64,000 bases of DNA from Deltaproteobacteria bacterium (lineage in GTDB: Bacteria > Desulfobacterota > Syntrophorhabdia > Syntrophorhabdales > Syntrophorhabdaceae), in contig JAKORG010000082.1 in assembly GCA_029777945.1 (NCBI GenBank), positions 87,862-151,861 on the forward strand, in the 5' to 3' direction. Made by a program: the position numbers and the translations under genes. Positions 27,450 to 36,233 of this stretch are shown here, piece by piece. How positions within the stretch are numbered: the first letter of the stretch is position 1; each line of letters begins with the position of its first letter. Below the pieces are notes generated by a model that ran no database searches, was not told the origin of the DNA, and was given only the letters and a program-made list of their open reading frames with translations.

Positions 27450-28619
27450 TTAAACGTATTCAATATTTACAATTTTACCGATTTTCTTTAGCCTCTCTGA
27501 TAGAAGCTTTACTATTACTTCCCTTGGAAAAATACCCATCTGTCTGAAGATAAAACTTTTGTGCGCCCTGTTCGTTGCTGTTCCCACTATAAAATTTATT
27601 ACATCTGATTCATGGAATATCCTGGCCAGGGTTGTTACTGCTGAACTCCCTACGAGTTTTTCTGGCTGCATGTCAATGATATTGTATATTTGATTAAGGG
27701 TAATGGCACCTTCTGAAGCAAAGTCTATTCCTTCTATCTTATAAGAGGGTGGTTTGTGATAACCTTCTGGCTCTTCTATCATAATGGCCTTTGTTTTAAG
27801 ACATTTTGAAACGATCTCTACTGTTGTGGAACCGCATATTACCTTTTTTCCTTTCATCTCCATGAATCCTTTTACTACCCTTTCGTCATCTGTCTTCTTT
27901 AACGGAGGTCCTGTAAGAACATTCAATACATTAGACTCTCTGCACATCATTAATACACAAGTTGTATCATCGCCATAATCAGAGATGCATATCTCTTTTA
28001 CCTTTTGGAGAACCTTGTTTGGTATTTCTTTTATATCTATTCCTTGCATAAGCAAACCATCTATAAAATAAGAGGCATTTTGAATACCCCAGCCCATACG
28101 AAATTGCCTGCCCATCCCTGCCTGGCTTACACCGTCTGAGACCATTATAATGCCATCGCCGTATTCGAGGACACAGTTTACCTCTGAGATGATTTCAAGA
28201 CCCATAGTGAAAAATCTCTGATGGGGCAGATATGTGGCAAAATGTTTGCTCAGCAAAATTGGAGATGGCATTTCGTAGGATATGATGGTGGCATGACCGC
28301 TATTTAAAATTCTACACACAGAAAATGCTGCGAATGGGATATTCGAAGTCCTTGCCTCATGAAGGGTATCCACTAATTTTTTACATGCCTCTCTTAAAGA
28401 AAAACCGAGCCTTAATAATTCCATAAGCCTCGATGCATTCATTACCGCTGCTATATTGGCCTTCACCCCTGTGCCCATACCATCTGCAAGTATTACTGTT
28501 GTAGCCTCTTCTGTTCTGTCTGTAATAATATAATCGCCGCAGATTTGGGATTGTTTTTTTGGTGCCTGGGCTGTGACTATTTCTACATATTTTTTTTCAG
28601 CTAATAAATCAGGATTCAT
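27450..28619 (-). CDS. SpoIIE/PP2C-type phosphatase linked to the hydrogenase operon
   Basis: A 389-residue protein whose first 230 residues are a SpoIIE-like serine phosphatase: CGDYIITDRTEE, ILADGMGTGVKAN (metal Asp-Gly), GDGIIMVSDGV and DDTTCVLMM. The remaining 150 residues form a separate, unassigned domain. It overlaps hydS by 11 bases at the 3' end of the rex-hyd operon. Phosphatases of this type commonly sit with sensory [FeFe] hydrogenases, suggesting that a hydrogen or redox signal from HydS is read out as protein dephosphorylation. The target is not visible here. Confidence 0.8.
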   Translation of the reverse strand: MNPDLLAEKKYVEIVTAQAPKKQSQICGDYIITDRTEEATTVILADGMGTGVKANIAAVMNASRLMELLRLGFSLREACKKLVDTLHEARTSNIPFAAFSVCRILNSGHATIISYEMPSPILLSKHFATYLPHQRFFTMGLEIISEVNCVLEYGDGIIMVSDGVSQAGMGRQFRMGWGIQNASYFIDGLLMQGIDIKEIPNKVLQKVKEICISDYGDDTTCVLMMCRESNVLNVLTGPPLKKTDDERVVKGFMEMKGKKVICGSTTVEIVSKCLKTKAIMIEEPEGYHKPPSYKIEGIDFASEGAITLNQIYNIIDMQPEKLVGSSAVTTLARIFHESDVINFIVGTATNRAHKSFIFRQMGIFPREVIVKLLSERLKKIGKIVNIEYV

Positions 28620-30330
28620 CGCCTTCTGTGAGACTCATGAGTTTTCTGACGAGCTCTTCACCGCGGGCTGTGCTTTCTCCGAGAAATTGAGCAATGGTTT
28701 GGGCCATTTTTATCTGGTGTTCTAAAAGCTCGCTTGCCTGTTGAACTGTTTGAAGTTTTATTTCTTTTAACTTTTTTTCGTTTTCTTGCTGGCTTGTTAT
28801 ATTTATAAAAATACCCACTATTTGCTGTTCTTGCTTGAGTATGTAGAGAAGTTCTCTGCACATGAGATTATAGTGCTTATGCGTCCTTACTATATCGAGA
28901 CTGTCTGTAGTACCTGTTATCAGTTTTTCAAAAGGTGCGGGGTCCATCAGATAAGATATGTGTCTGCCTAATACTGCATCGGAACAGTAAAAGAACTTTT
29001 TAAATGCAGGGTTTACTGCAAGTATTTTTAGTTCTTTATCGAGGATGACAATGCCGTTTGGTGTTGTATTGAATATCTGGTCAGTTCTCCTTTCAGCCAG
29101 TCTTTTCATATAAGGAATGCACATCTCAGGTTCTGCCATACCTTGGACAACGGCAATGGCCTTATCCCTGCAACTATCATATCCACAGGCACCGCAGTTG
29201 AGCTGTTGTAGCGGGTCCAATTTACCTGTTCTTTCGAAGACCTTTTCAATCTCCTCTTCTGTTACCTCTCTAAAAATCCCTTCTTCTCTACTGTATTCGG
29301 TGTAAAAAAGTCCCTCGTTTTGGATGTCGGGGATGATATGGGTCTCTTTTGTTTCCTTATTATATTGGAGGAGGTCTTTCCTTTTTTCAAATATGTTTTT
29401 TTCTATATTAATGCCTGGTCCATTTATACAACCTTGGCTGCAAAAAAGTGGTTCTATTAATGTATAAGATGAATCTTCTGGCAGGCTTTCTATAAGGGGT
29501 TTTACGTTATTTATGCCGTCAACCCTTAACAGTTTTAAATCAAATCCATCTTCTTCAAGGCCTGCAGTCTTTATCATGCCCCCAGGCAGGGGGTAGAGTT
29601 GGGCAAGATGCACCGGTTTTTCATCAAAGCTGCTCTCTTCGCAATTTAAAAGATTTATACCTTTTTGATTGAGCCATATCATAAGCTCTTTAAAGGTAAG
29701 GACGCAATCTATTATCCCTTTGTTTTCAGGTCTTATTATCTCGGATTTTTTCGCAACGCATGGCCCTATAAAAATAACCTTTGTATCTTTACCTAATTTT
29801 TCTTTGAGCATCCTTCCGTGGGCAAGCATGGGTGATACAATGGGAATTAGATTTTCTACAAGATGGGGTTTATATTTTTCAATGTAATTAACAATTGCCG
29901 GACATGCAGTCCCAATATAAGGTTTAGAGCTATCCCTTTTAATAATTTCCAATACATGGGCCGAAACCTGGTAGGCGCCGTGGGATGTCTGACCTATATA
30001 TCGAAAACCAAGGGCCCTTAGAGCAGATGGAAGACGGGATATCTGCCATTTGTTAAAAACTGCTGCAAAGGATGGTGCAATGCTTGCCGCAACTATGCCA
30101 CCGCCTTCTATAAGTCTTTGAGCTACATCTATATCGTGACGGAAAGATTTTGCATTTTGCGGGCATTCTCTTATGCATGTCCCACAGGCAATGCATCTTT
30201 TTTCATCCACATAGGCCTGGCCTCTTTCCATCCTTATGGCCTTAATAGGGCATGCCCTTAAACATCTATAGCAGTCCCTGCACCTTGCAGTGAGTGTAAA
30301 GACAATCTGACGGGAGATTGAATCATACAT
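28609..30330 (-). CDS. hydS: Sensory [FeFe] hydrogenase with PAS domain (HydS type)
   Basis: A 573-residue group C-like [FeFe] hydrogenase. Two [4Fe-4S] motifs lie at residues 17-56, then the H-cluster domain with degenerate motifs: TACPA at 141-145 (the catalytic enzyme next door has TSCCPAW), GPCVAKKSE at 189-197 and EPLFCSQGC at 293-301. The position of the proton-relay Cys is Ala142, as known for sensory hydrogenases. A cysteine cluster CGACGYDSC follows at 379-387, then a PAS domain (about 415-520) and a helical tail. It is likely a hydrogen or redox sensor coupled to the adjacent phosphatase, not a bulk catalyst. Confidence 0.85.
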   Translation of the reverse strand: MYDSISRQIVFTLTARCRDCYRCLRACPIKAIRMERGQAYVDEKRCIACGTCIRECPQNAKSFRHDIDVAQRLIEGGGIVAASIAPSFAAVFNKWQISRLPSALRALGFRYIGQTSHGAYQVSAHVLEIIKRDSSKPYIGTACPAIVNYIEKYKPHLVENLIPIVSPMLAHGRMLKEKLGKDTKVIFIGPCVAKKSEIIRPENKGIIDCVLTFKELMIWLNQKGINLLNCEESSFDEKPVHLAQLYPLPGGMIKTAGLEEDGFDLKLLRVDGINNVKPLIESLPEDSSYTLIEPLFCSQGCINGPGINIEKNIFEKRKDLLQYNKETKETHIIPDIQNEGLFYTEYSREEGIFREVTEEEIEKVFERTGKLDPLQQLNCGACGYDSCRDKAIAVVQGMAEPEMCIPYMKRLAERRTDQIFNTTPNGIVILDKELKILAVNPAFKKFFYCSDAVLGRHISYLMDPAPFEKLITGTTDSLDIVRTHKHYNLMCRELLYILKQEQQIVGIFINITSQQENEKKLKEIKLQTVQQASELLEHQIKMAQTIAQFLGESTARGEELVRKLMSLTEGDES

Positions 30331-32332
30331 AAGATTCTATTTCTTTCTTTATAGATTCTATTGCCATATCTACAGTGCAATGTTCGAGCACCCTATTTCC
30401 TATGCGGGCAACAGGTCCTCTTTCACAGGATTCAAAGCAAAAAGATGCACTAACATTTACCTTATTTTTTAAACCATTTGCATTTATATAATCAAGTATA
30501 CCGCGCAATAATTTCTGAGAACCTTTTATAAAACAGCTTGTCCCAAAGCAAACATTTACCTCAACGCCTGTTTCTTTGTCCCCATAACTTAGCTGCATGT
30601 CTTCGTCAACTATCCTTTTTCTTGATTTATAATGGGTATGAAGCAATGCATGGGATTTTTCGCCACCCACCTCTTTAAGAAATGTATTATAAAGTTCTAC
30701 AATATATGGATTATCTTGGGATTTATGAAGTTCAAGCATTCTGTCATTTTCGTATATGCCTTTAGTCCTTTTTCTTCTTACCTCCACATCTGTAAATACA
30801 GGCTGACCAGCACCTCCCACACACCCTCCTGGACAAGCCATCACCTCAACAAAATCATATTTTACCTCGTTCACCTTTATCTTTTCCAGCAGGTGACGGG
30901 CATTACCCAATCCACTGACAACGGCCATGGAAAACTCTCTATCGGCAAGGGTAAATTTTACCTCCCTTATACCATTTTCACCCCTTACATTTTTAAACTC
31001 ATAGTTTTCTCTCTTTTCGCCTGTTAGTTTTTCTACTACATATCTTAAAACTGCCTCAGTTACACCTCCTGAATTACCGAATATCACACCTGCGCCAGTT
31101 TTAAAACCAAAGGGCAGGTTAAAGGATTCGGGTTCGAGTTCACAAAAGTTTAAACCCATTTCCTCTATCATTCTGCCAAGTTCTTGGGTTGTCAATACAT
31201 AATCTACATCCTTTATACCATTATGGATAAATTCCGGCCTCTTTGCCTCGAATTTCTTGGCAGTGCATGGCATAATAGATACTACCACAATGTCTTCTTT
31301 TTTGATATTGAGTTGTGTAGAGAGCATTTCTTTTGTCAATGCGCCGAACATCTGTTGCGGTGAACGGCAACTTGAAAGATGATAGACGAATTCAGGATAA
31401 TATTGTTCAACGAATTTTACCCATGCAGGGCAGCATGATGTAAATTGGGGTATATGTTGACCAGTGGAAATACGCCTTATAAATTCGTTGCTTTCTTCAA
31501 TAACAGTTAAGTCAGCAGTAAAGCAGGTGTCGTAAACCTTGCTAAAACCCATTGCCCTAAGTGCGGCAACGGTCTGACCCGTTGCGATAAGTCCAGGTTC
31601 AAGGCCAAATATCTCGCCTATTGCTACCCTTACTGCCGGTGCAATCTGGGCTATGACGACCTTTTTTGAATTGTGAAGAGCCTTCCATACATCGTCCACT
31701 TCAGATTTTGGTGTAAGGGCCCCAGTGGGACATATGCGGGCGCATTGACCGCAGTTTACGCATTCCACCTTGTCGAGGTCTTTACCAAAACTCGGTATAA
31801 CCACTGTTTTTGCACCCCTGTAAGCAAAGTCAATGGCACCCACAGATTGCACCTCAGAACAGATGCGAACACAGTCACCGCATAGGACACATTTATTCGG
31901 GTCCCTTAGAATGGAAGGGGATGAATTGTCTATGGGAAGTTTTTTGCTTTGATTTTTAAACCTTATGTTCGTTATACCCAGTCTTCTTGCCAGAGATTGA
32001 AGCTGACAAGTGGCACTTTTTTGGCATGTAGGACAATTTTGACTATGGTTTGCCAAAAGAAGTTCTACAATAATCTTTCTCATTTTCCTGATTTCTTCTG
32101 TATTTGTTTTTACCTTCATATTAGGTGACGGAGGTGTTGAACAGGAGCTTACAAGCCCCATGCCTTCCACCTCCACCATACAGAGTCTGCATGCGCCGTA
32201 TACGCTTAATTCTGAATGATAACAAAATGTGGGTAGGTTTATGCCTGCCTTTCTTATAAGTTCAAGAAGGTTTTTTTCGTTTTCAATGGGTATGTCTTTA
32301 TTGTCTATGGTAACATATTCGTGTTCGTTCAT
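30323..32332 (-). CDS. hydA: Electron-bifurcating [FeFe] hydrogenase catalytic subunit
   Basis: A 669-residue catalytic subunit. The N-terminus has a plant-type [2Fe-2S] domain (FCYHSELSVYGACRLCMVE), the His/Cys cluster segment HSQNCPTCQKSATC, and two [4Fe-4S] motifs (CVLCGDCVRIC, CVNCGQCARIC). The H-cluster motifs are intact: TSCCPAW, MPCTAKKFE and EVMACPGGCVGG. After these comes an extra C-terminal thioredoxin-like [2Fe-2S] domain (CFGTSC and CFESCERGP). That architecture with HydB and HydC marks the trimeric enzyme that couples NADH and reduced ferredoxin to H2. It overlaps hydB by four bases. Confidence 0.95.
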   Translation of the reverse strand: MNEHEYVTIDNKDIPIENEKNLLELIRKAGINLPTFCYHSELSVYGACRLCMVEVEGMGLVSSCSTPPSPNMKVKTNTEEIRKMRKIIVELLLANHSQNCPTCQKSATCQLQSLARRLGITNIRFKNQSKKLPIDNSSPSILRDPNKCVLCGDCVRICSEVQSVGAIDFAYRGAKTVVIPSFGKDLDKVECVNCGQCARICPTGALTPKSEVDDVWKALHNSKKVVIAQIAPAVRVAIGEIFGLEPGLIATGQTVAALRAMGFSKVYDTCFTADLTVIEESNEFIRRISTGQHIPQFTSCCPAWVKFVEQYYPEFVYHLSSCRSPQQMFGALTKEMLSTQLNIKKEDIVVVSIMPCTAKKFEAKRPEFIHNGIKDVDYVLTTQELGRMIEEMGLNFCELEPESFNLPFGFKTGAGVIFGNSGGVTEAVLRYVVEKLTGEKRENYEFKNVRGENGIREVKFTLADREFSMAVVSGLGNARHLLEKIKVNEVKYDFVEVMACPGGCVGGAGQPVFTDVEVRRKRTKGIYENDRMLELHKSQDNPYIVELYNTFLKEVGGEKSHALLHTHYKSRKRIVDEDMQLSYGDKETGVEVNVCFGTSCFIKGSQKLLRGILDYINANGLKNKVNVSASFCFESCERGPVARIGNRVLEHCTVDMAIESIKKEIESYV

Positions 32333-34227
32333 GGCATATCTCCTTTTATTGCTTTAAATTTACAATGCTCCACACAGGCACCGCATTTTATACAGAGATA
32401 TGGGTCAATCTTGTGTGCCTTTTTCTTTTCTCCAGTTATGGCACCTGAAGGACATTTATTAACACAAACACCACAGCCCTTGCATAGTATTTCGTCTATT
32501 GTAAATTTTATAAGGGCCTTACATTTGCCTGCAGGACAGTATTTATTTTTAACATGTGCTTCGTATTCATTGCGGAAATATTTAAGGGTTGATAAAACAG
32601 GATTGGGTGCTGTTTTACCAAGACCACACAGTGAACCTATTTGTACTGCCCTTGCCAGATCCTCGAGTATCTCTAAGGTTTTTTCATCTGCATTGCCCTC
32701 TATGATGTCATCGAGGAGGCTTAGCATCTGTTTTGTTCCTTCCCTGCATGGAACGCACTTTCCACAGGATTCGCTCTGGGTGAATTGCATAAAAAATCTT
32801 GCAACACTTACCATGCATGTATTTTTGTTCATAATCACAAGGCCGCCTGAGCCTACCATTGCCCCTACCTTTTTCAATGAATCGAAATCAATAGGTAGGT
32901 CAAAGTGTTCTATGGTGAGACAGCCCCCTGAAGGCCCTCCGATTTGAGCAGCCTTGAACCCGTCTGGCATAACTTGGCCATTATCGTTTGTTATACCTCC
33001 TGCAACTCCATAGACGATTTCTCTAAGGGTTACGCCCAAGGGCATCTCGATTAACCCTGTATTTAACACATGACCTGTTATGGCAAATGTCTTTGTGCCA
33101 GGAGAATTTTCTGTTCCCATGCTTCTAAATCTTTCCACACCTTCTGTGATTATAAGAGGAACAGTAGATAAGGTCTCTACATTGTTTATAACAGTGGGTT
33201 TACCCCATAGTCCACTTTGGGCAGGAAAAGGGGGTTTTGGTGAGGGCATACCCCTTTTGCCTTCTATGGATGCAATAAGGGCGGTCTCTTCACCGCACAC
33301 AAAGGCACCTGCCCCTTCCATTACCTGGAGGTTAAAAGTATGGTCTGAGCCAAAAATTTTTCTGCCGAGAAGCCCGAGTTTATAGGCATCCTCTATGGCC
33401 TTTTTCATCCTTTTTACTGCAAGGGGATATTCTGCCCTGACATATACATAGCCTTCATCTGCTCCTATAGCCCGAGAAGCAATAATCATACCTTCTATGA
33501 TACTATGGGGATTTCCCTCCATTACACCCATATCCATAAAGGCACCGGGATCACCTTCGTCGCCGTTACATATTACGTATTTTTTTTCATTTAATTGCAT
33601 CCTTGCCATATCCCATTTTTTTCCTGTTGGGAATCCTCCTCCGCCTCTGCCCCTTAAACCTGATGCTGTTATGGTCTTGCATATCTCTTCAGGATTCATC
33701 TCGGTGCATGCCTTTAATGCCCCTAAATAACCGTTATGGGCTATATATTCCTTTATATCCTCAGGGTCTATGGCACCACATTTATTTAAGACAAATCTAC
33801 TCTGCCTTTGATAAAAAGGTATGTCTTCTGCAGTCTTGCAGATCTTCTGCATATTAGGTTCAATATAAAGTAGCCTATGGAGTAATTCACCTTTTTTTAA
33901 GGTTGTCTCTACGATGTCACGGACATCCGTTGGCTTTACTTTTGTATATAGAATCTTTTCGGGCATAATTGTTACTAATGGGCCTATCTGACAAAAACCC
34001 TGACAGCCACTCTTTGAAACCCAGATGCCTTCTTCTTCACCCTTTAATTCCACAATTACATTTAAACCGGATTCTTCTACAATTTTCAAAAATTCTTCAT
34101 AAACTTTCATAGATCCGTTTACAAGGCAGCCTGTCCCTGCACAGACAAGTACCCTGTGGATTACAGATTTTTCCCATATTAAAAAGTCCTTTTTAATCTT
34201 ATTAAGCCCCATTAGAGTCCAGTTCAT
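32329..34227 (-). CDS. hydB: Bifurcating hydrogenase NuoF-like subunit (flavoprotein)
   Basis: A 632-residue NuoF-like subunit. It begins with a thioredoxin-like [2Fe-2S] domain (CAGTGCLVNG, SGCQGFCQIG), continues with the FMN/NADH domain (GLRGRGGGGFPTGKKW, CNGDEGDPGAFMD), a [4Fe-4S] site (ESCGKCVPCREGTKQM) and ends with two ferredoxin-type clusters (CKGCGVCVNKCP, CIKCGACVEHC). This is the HydB layout in which FMN is the proposed bifurcation site. The first ATG at 34227 overlaps hydC by 26 bases; a second ATG at 34212 is possible. Confidence 0.94.
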   Translation of the reverse strand: MNWTLMGLNKIKKDFLIWEKSVIHRVLVCAGTGCLVNGSMKVYEEFLKIVEESGLNVIVELKGEEEGIWVSKSGCQGFCQIGPLVTIMPEKILYTKVKPTDVRDIVETTLKKGELLHRLLYIEPNMQKICKTAEDIPFYQRQSRFVLNKCGAIDPEDIKEYIAHNGYLGALKACTEMNPEEICKTITASGLRGRGGGGFPTGKKWDMARMQLNEKKYVICNGDEGDPGAFMDMGVMEGNPHSIIEGMIIASRAIGADEGYVYVRAEYPLAVKRMKKAIEDAYKLGLLGRKIFGSDHTFNLQVMEGAGAFVCGEETALIASIEGKRGMPSPKPPFPAQSGLWGKPTVINNVETLSTVPLIITEGVERFRSMGTENSPGTKTFAITGHVLNTGLIEMPLGVTLREIVYGVAGGITNDNGQVMPDGFKAAQIGGPSGGCLTIEHFDLPIDFDSLKKVGAMVGSGGLVIMNKNTCMVSVARFFMQFTQSESCGKCVPCREGTKQMLSLLDDIIEGNADEKTLEILEDLARAVQIGSLCGLGKTAPNPVLSTLKYFRNEYEAHVKNKYCPAGKCKALIKFTIDEILCKGCGVCVNKCPSGAITGEKKKAHKIDPYLCIKCGACVEHCKFKAIKGDMP

Positions 34228-34708
34228 TTACTGCCTCCTTTTTTATAATATCTTCTATTATCTCCGCTGCCTTCTCTGGGGTGAGCTGACCGAAGACTTC
34301 TTCATTTATTACCATTGCCGGAGCAAGACCATATGCACCAAGACAGTTTACAGTCTCCACTGTAAAGAGCATATCTTCTGTTGTATCCTTGCCATCCTTA
34401 AGAGAGAGTTTTTTTTGAATGGCCTTGTGCAATTCCATTGACCTTTTTACATGGCAGGCAGTCCCATTACATACCCTAATGTGATATTTCCCTTTTGGTT
34501 TTAAGGTAAAGAGAGAATAAAATGTAGCTACACCAAAAACCTTTGCCGGTGATATACCAAGGGAGGTGGCAATAAATGTCAAAACCTCTTCTGGAAGATA
34601 CCTGTATTCGGTCTGTACTGCTTGAAGGATTGGTATGAGACGGGATGGTTGTCTGCCGTTTTGTTCAACTATTTCGAGCACACGTTCAAACTTCCTTAAT
34701 GTGTCCAT
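34202..34708 (-). CDS. hydC: Bifurcating hydrogenase NuoE-like [2Fe-2S] subunit
   Basis: A 168-residue NuoE-like subunit. The four [2Fe-2S] cysteines are in CNGTACHVKRS and VNCLGAYGLAP (the second pair is one Cys short of the textbook CxxxC in the visible stretch, with the other position occupied by Tyr/Leu; check by alignment). It supplies the small thioredoxin-fold subunit of HydABC. A strong GAGGAGG lies before the ATG at 34708 and the gene follows rex by 15 bases. Confidence 0.9.
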   Translation of the reverse strand: MDTLRKFERVLEIVEQNGRQPSRLIPILQAVQTEYRYLPEEVLTFIATSLGISPAKVFGVATFYSLFTLKPKGKYHIRVCNGTACHVKRSMELHKAIQKKLSLKDGKDTTEDMLFTVETVNCLGAYGLAPAMVINEEVFGQLTPEKAAEIIEDIIKKEAVNELDSNGA

Positions 34709-34723
34709 GTTTTTTTCCTCCTC

Positions 34724-35389
34724 TCATTCATCTGACTTGAGCAAAATTTCTAATTTCTTTGATAATACAACAAGGGATGCAGCTAAATTTTCATGTTGGA
34801 TTATGACGTTTTTGGGCACATTGAGTTTTACGTGGGTAAAATTCCATATAGCCCTTATGCCTGCCTTTACCATAATGTCTGCTATTTCCTGGGCATACGG
34901 AGCAGGCACTGTCAGAATCCCGATTTTTATGCCCATTCTTTGAATCATATCGGGTAATTTGTTTACATGAAAGACCATTTTTTTGCCTATTTCCTTTCCC
35001 ACCTTGCTTTCGTCATCATCAAATCCTGCAATGATGTTCAAACCATATTCTTTAAAACCATTATAGCTAAGTAAGGCTGAACCGAGATTGCCTACACCCA
35101 CCAAAAAGGCATCTGTTACATTGTTCCAACCTAAAAAATCCTCTATTCGTTTTATAAGCTCCCTTACGTTATAACCTAATTTAGGCTTTCCTGTTATTTC
35201 TGTAATCGCAATATCCTTTTTCACCTGTATGGGAATTATGTTTAGGTCATTTCCTATCTGTGTTGCTGAGATGAATTCAATTCTCTTTTCATTATGGAGT
35301 TTTTTAAGATATTGATAATAAACAGGAAGCCTTCTTAATGTCGGTTCTGGGATGAACTTAATTTTTCCATTGTTTTCATTTTTATCCAT
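34724..35389 (-). CDS. rex: Redox-sensing transcriptional repressor Rex
   Basis: A 221-residue Rex. The N-terminal winged helix (TLRRLPVYYQYLKKL, ISATQIGNDLNI, KDIAITEITGKPKLGYNV) binds DNA; the C-terminal Rossmann domain (DAFLVGVGNLGSALL, IIAGFDDDESKVG) senses NADH/NAD+. It heads the hydCBA-hydS-phosphatase operon, so it very likely represses that operon and itself when NADH is low. A perfect palindrome immediately upstream of its start is the obvious operator. Confidence 0.95.
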   Translation of the reverse strand: MDKNENNGKIKFIPEPTLRRLPVYYQYLKKLHNEKRIEFISATQIGNDLNIIPIQVKKDIAITEITGKPKLGYNVRELIKRIEDFLGWNNVTDAFLVGVGNLGSALLSYNGFKEYGLNIIAGFDDDESKVGKEIGKKMVFHVNKLPDMIQRMGIKIGILTVPAPYAQEIADIMVKAGIRAIWNFTHVKLNVPKNVIIQHENLAASLVVLSKKLEILLKSDE

Positions 35390-35400
35390 TGCTACCTCAT

Positions 35401-35420
35401 ATCGATAATTTTTTATCGAT
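35401..35420. promoter_or_regulatory. Perfect palindrome at the rex-hyd promoter, probable Rex operator
   Basis: Eight-base arms ATCGATAA and TTATCGAT surround TTTT; the symmetry is perfect. The site covers the expected transcription start and ends 11 bases before the rex ATG. The 8-4-8 geometry resembles Rex sites (arms around four central bases with inner AA/TT), though the outer bases differ from the TTGTGAA-type consensus. A second copy of ATCGATAATTT starts at 35415, so the arms also form a direct repeat. Confidence 0.6.
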
Positions 35421-35423
35421 AAT

Positions 35424-35452
35424 TTAATATCTATTTTTTAAATATTTGTCAA
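35424..35452 (-). promoter_or_regulatory. Promoter of the rex-hydCBA operon
   Basis: On the minus strand TTGACA (35452-35447), 17 bases, then TATTAA (35429-35424). Predicted start of transcription falls inside the palindrome at 35401-35420, the normal placement for a repressor site. Confidence 0.55.
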
Positions 35453-35548
35453 GAAAAAAAAATTCATAACCATATTAAAGCAGGGCAAGGCTTATTGGAT
35501 AAAAAAAGGCACAAGTAATAAGGAATAGATTATGGGTAGCTTAGGGCT

Positions 35549-36007
35549 TTAAAAAAGATTGTAATGTTTCAGGATCTCGGCAAGCTTAGAGTCTGATTCT
35601 GCAAGTTTTCTCAAGGATGCTATTACTTTATCTATTTTCCCTTCCTCAATTTCTTTAATTTTGTATTCAAAGGGTCTAATCATCGTTCTTCTGTCCCATA
35701 TGGCAAAGCCTATAGTTGATGCAGTAATCGCAGTAAAGATACCACATACAATCCACAAAAAGGTAATTAACTGGTCGATTCTCTTATCCACCTGCTCAAA
35801 TCTTTTATCAATCTGCTCAAATCTTTTATCAATCTGCTCAAATCTTTTATCAATCTGCTCAAATCTCTTATCAATTTCTTCCATTTTTACTTTTAATGCG
35901 ATTAAAAGCTCCCTATCTTTTTGTGTAAAACCATCTGAACAAAAGGCTTGAAAAGGACCCAGAAAAAGGAATAATATTATTAGTGGAAATATTGGTTTTT
36001 TCTTCAC
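35549..36007 (-). CDS. Small membrane protein with a tandem heptad-repeat coiled coil
   Basis: From the GTG at 36007 the protein has 152 residues (a TTG at 36034 would add nine). It begins with a good export signal (MKKKPIFPLIILFLFLG, ending AFCSD), then a coiled coil built from near-identical seven-residue units DKRFEQI repeated four times plus a degenerate fifth, one membrane helix (FLWIVCGIFTAITASTIGFAIW) and a charged tail. The signal peptide and single helix put the coil outside the cytoplasm. Related short membrane coiled-coil proteins are common and mostly uncharacterised. No operon partner is apparent. Confidence 0.6.
   Translation of the reverse strand: MKKKPIFPLIILFLFLGPFQAFCSDGFTQKDRELLIALKVKMEEIDKRFEQIDKRFEQIDKRFEQIDKRFEQVDKRIDQLITFLWIVCGIFTAITASTIGFAIWDRRTMIRPFEYKIKEIEEGKIDKVIASLRKLAESDSKLAEILKHYNLF
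35771..35875. repeat. Five tandem 21-bp units coding for coiled-coil heptads
   Basis: Units at 35792, 35813 and 35834 are identical; the one at 35855 differs by one base and the one at 35771 is degenerate. Each unit is exactly seven codons, so gain or loss changes coil length without shifting the frame. Confidence 0.85.
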
Positions 36008-36233
36008 ATTTCCATTATATTCTGTTAAAAACAATCGGTCAAGATAATTTAATTTAATAATTGTGGTTGAGGAAAATTTCTTAATAGTGAAAAAATGTAA
36101 GATATGTTTTTCGAATTAAAGCTAAGGGCCATGTGTAAATTTTCTCGGTAAAATATTGGCATTATATTTTTAAGGATGTTAGAATAATATATTAATCTTT
36201 TATTAAAAATCTTATATACAGGAAGGTTGAAGG

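Noticed and set aside
35771..35875. CRISPR-like repeat array
   Set aside because: Units are contiguous with no spacers, are in frame and encode heptads.
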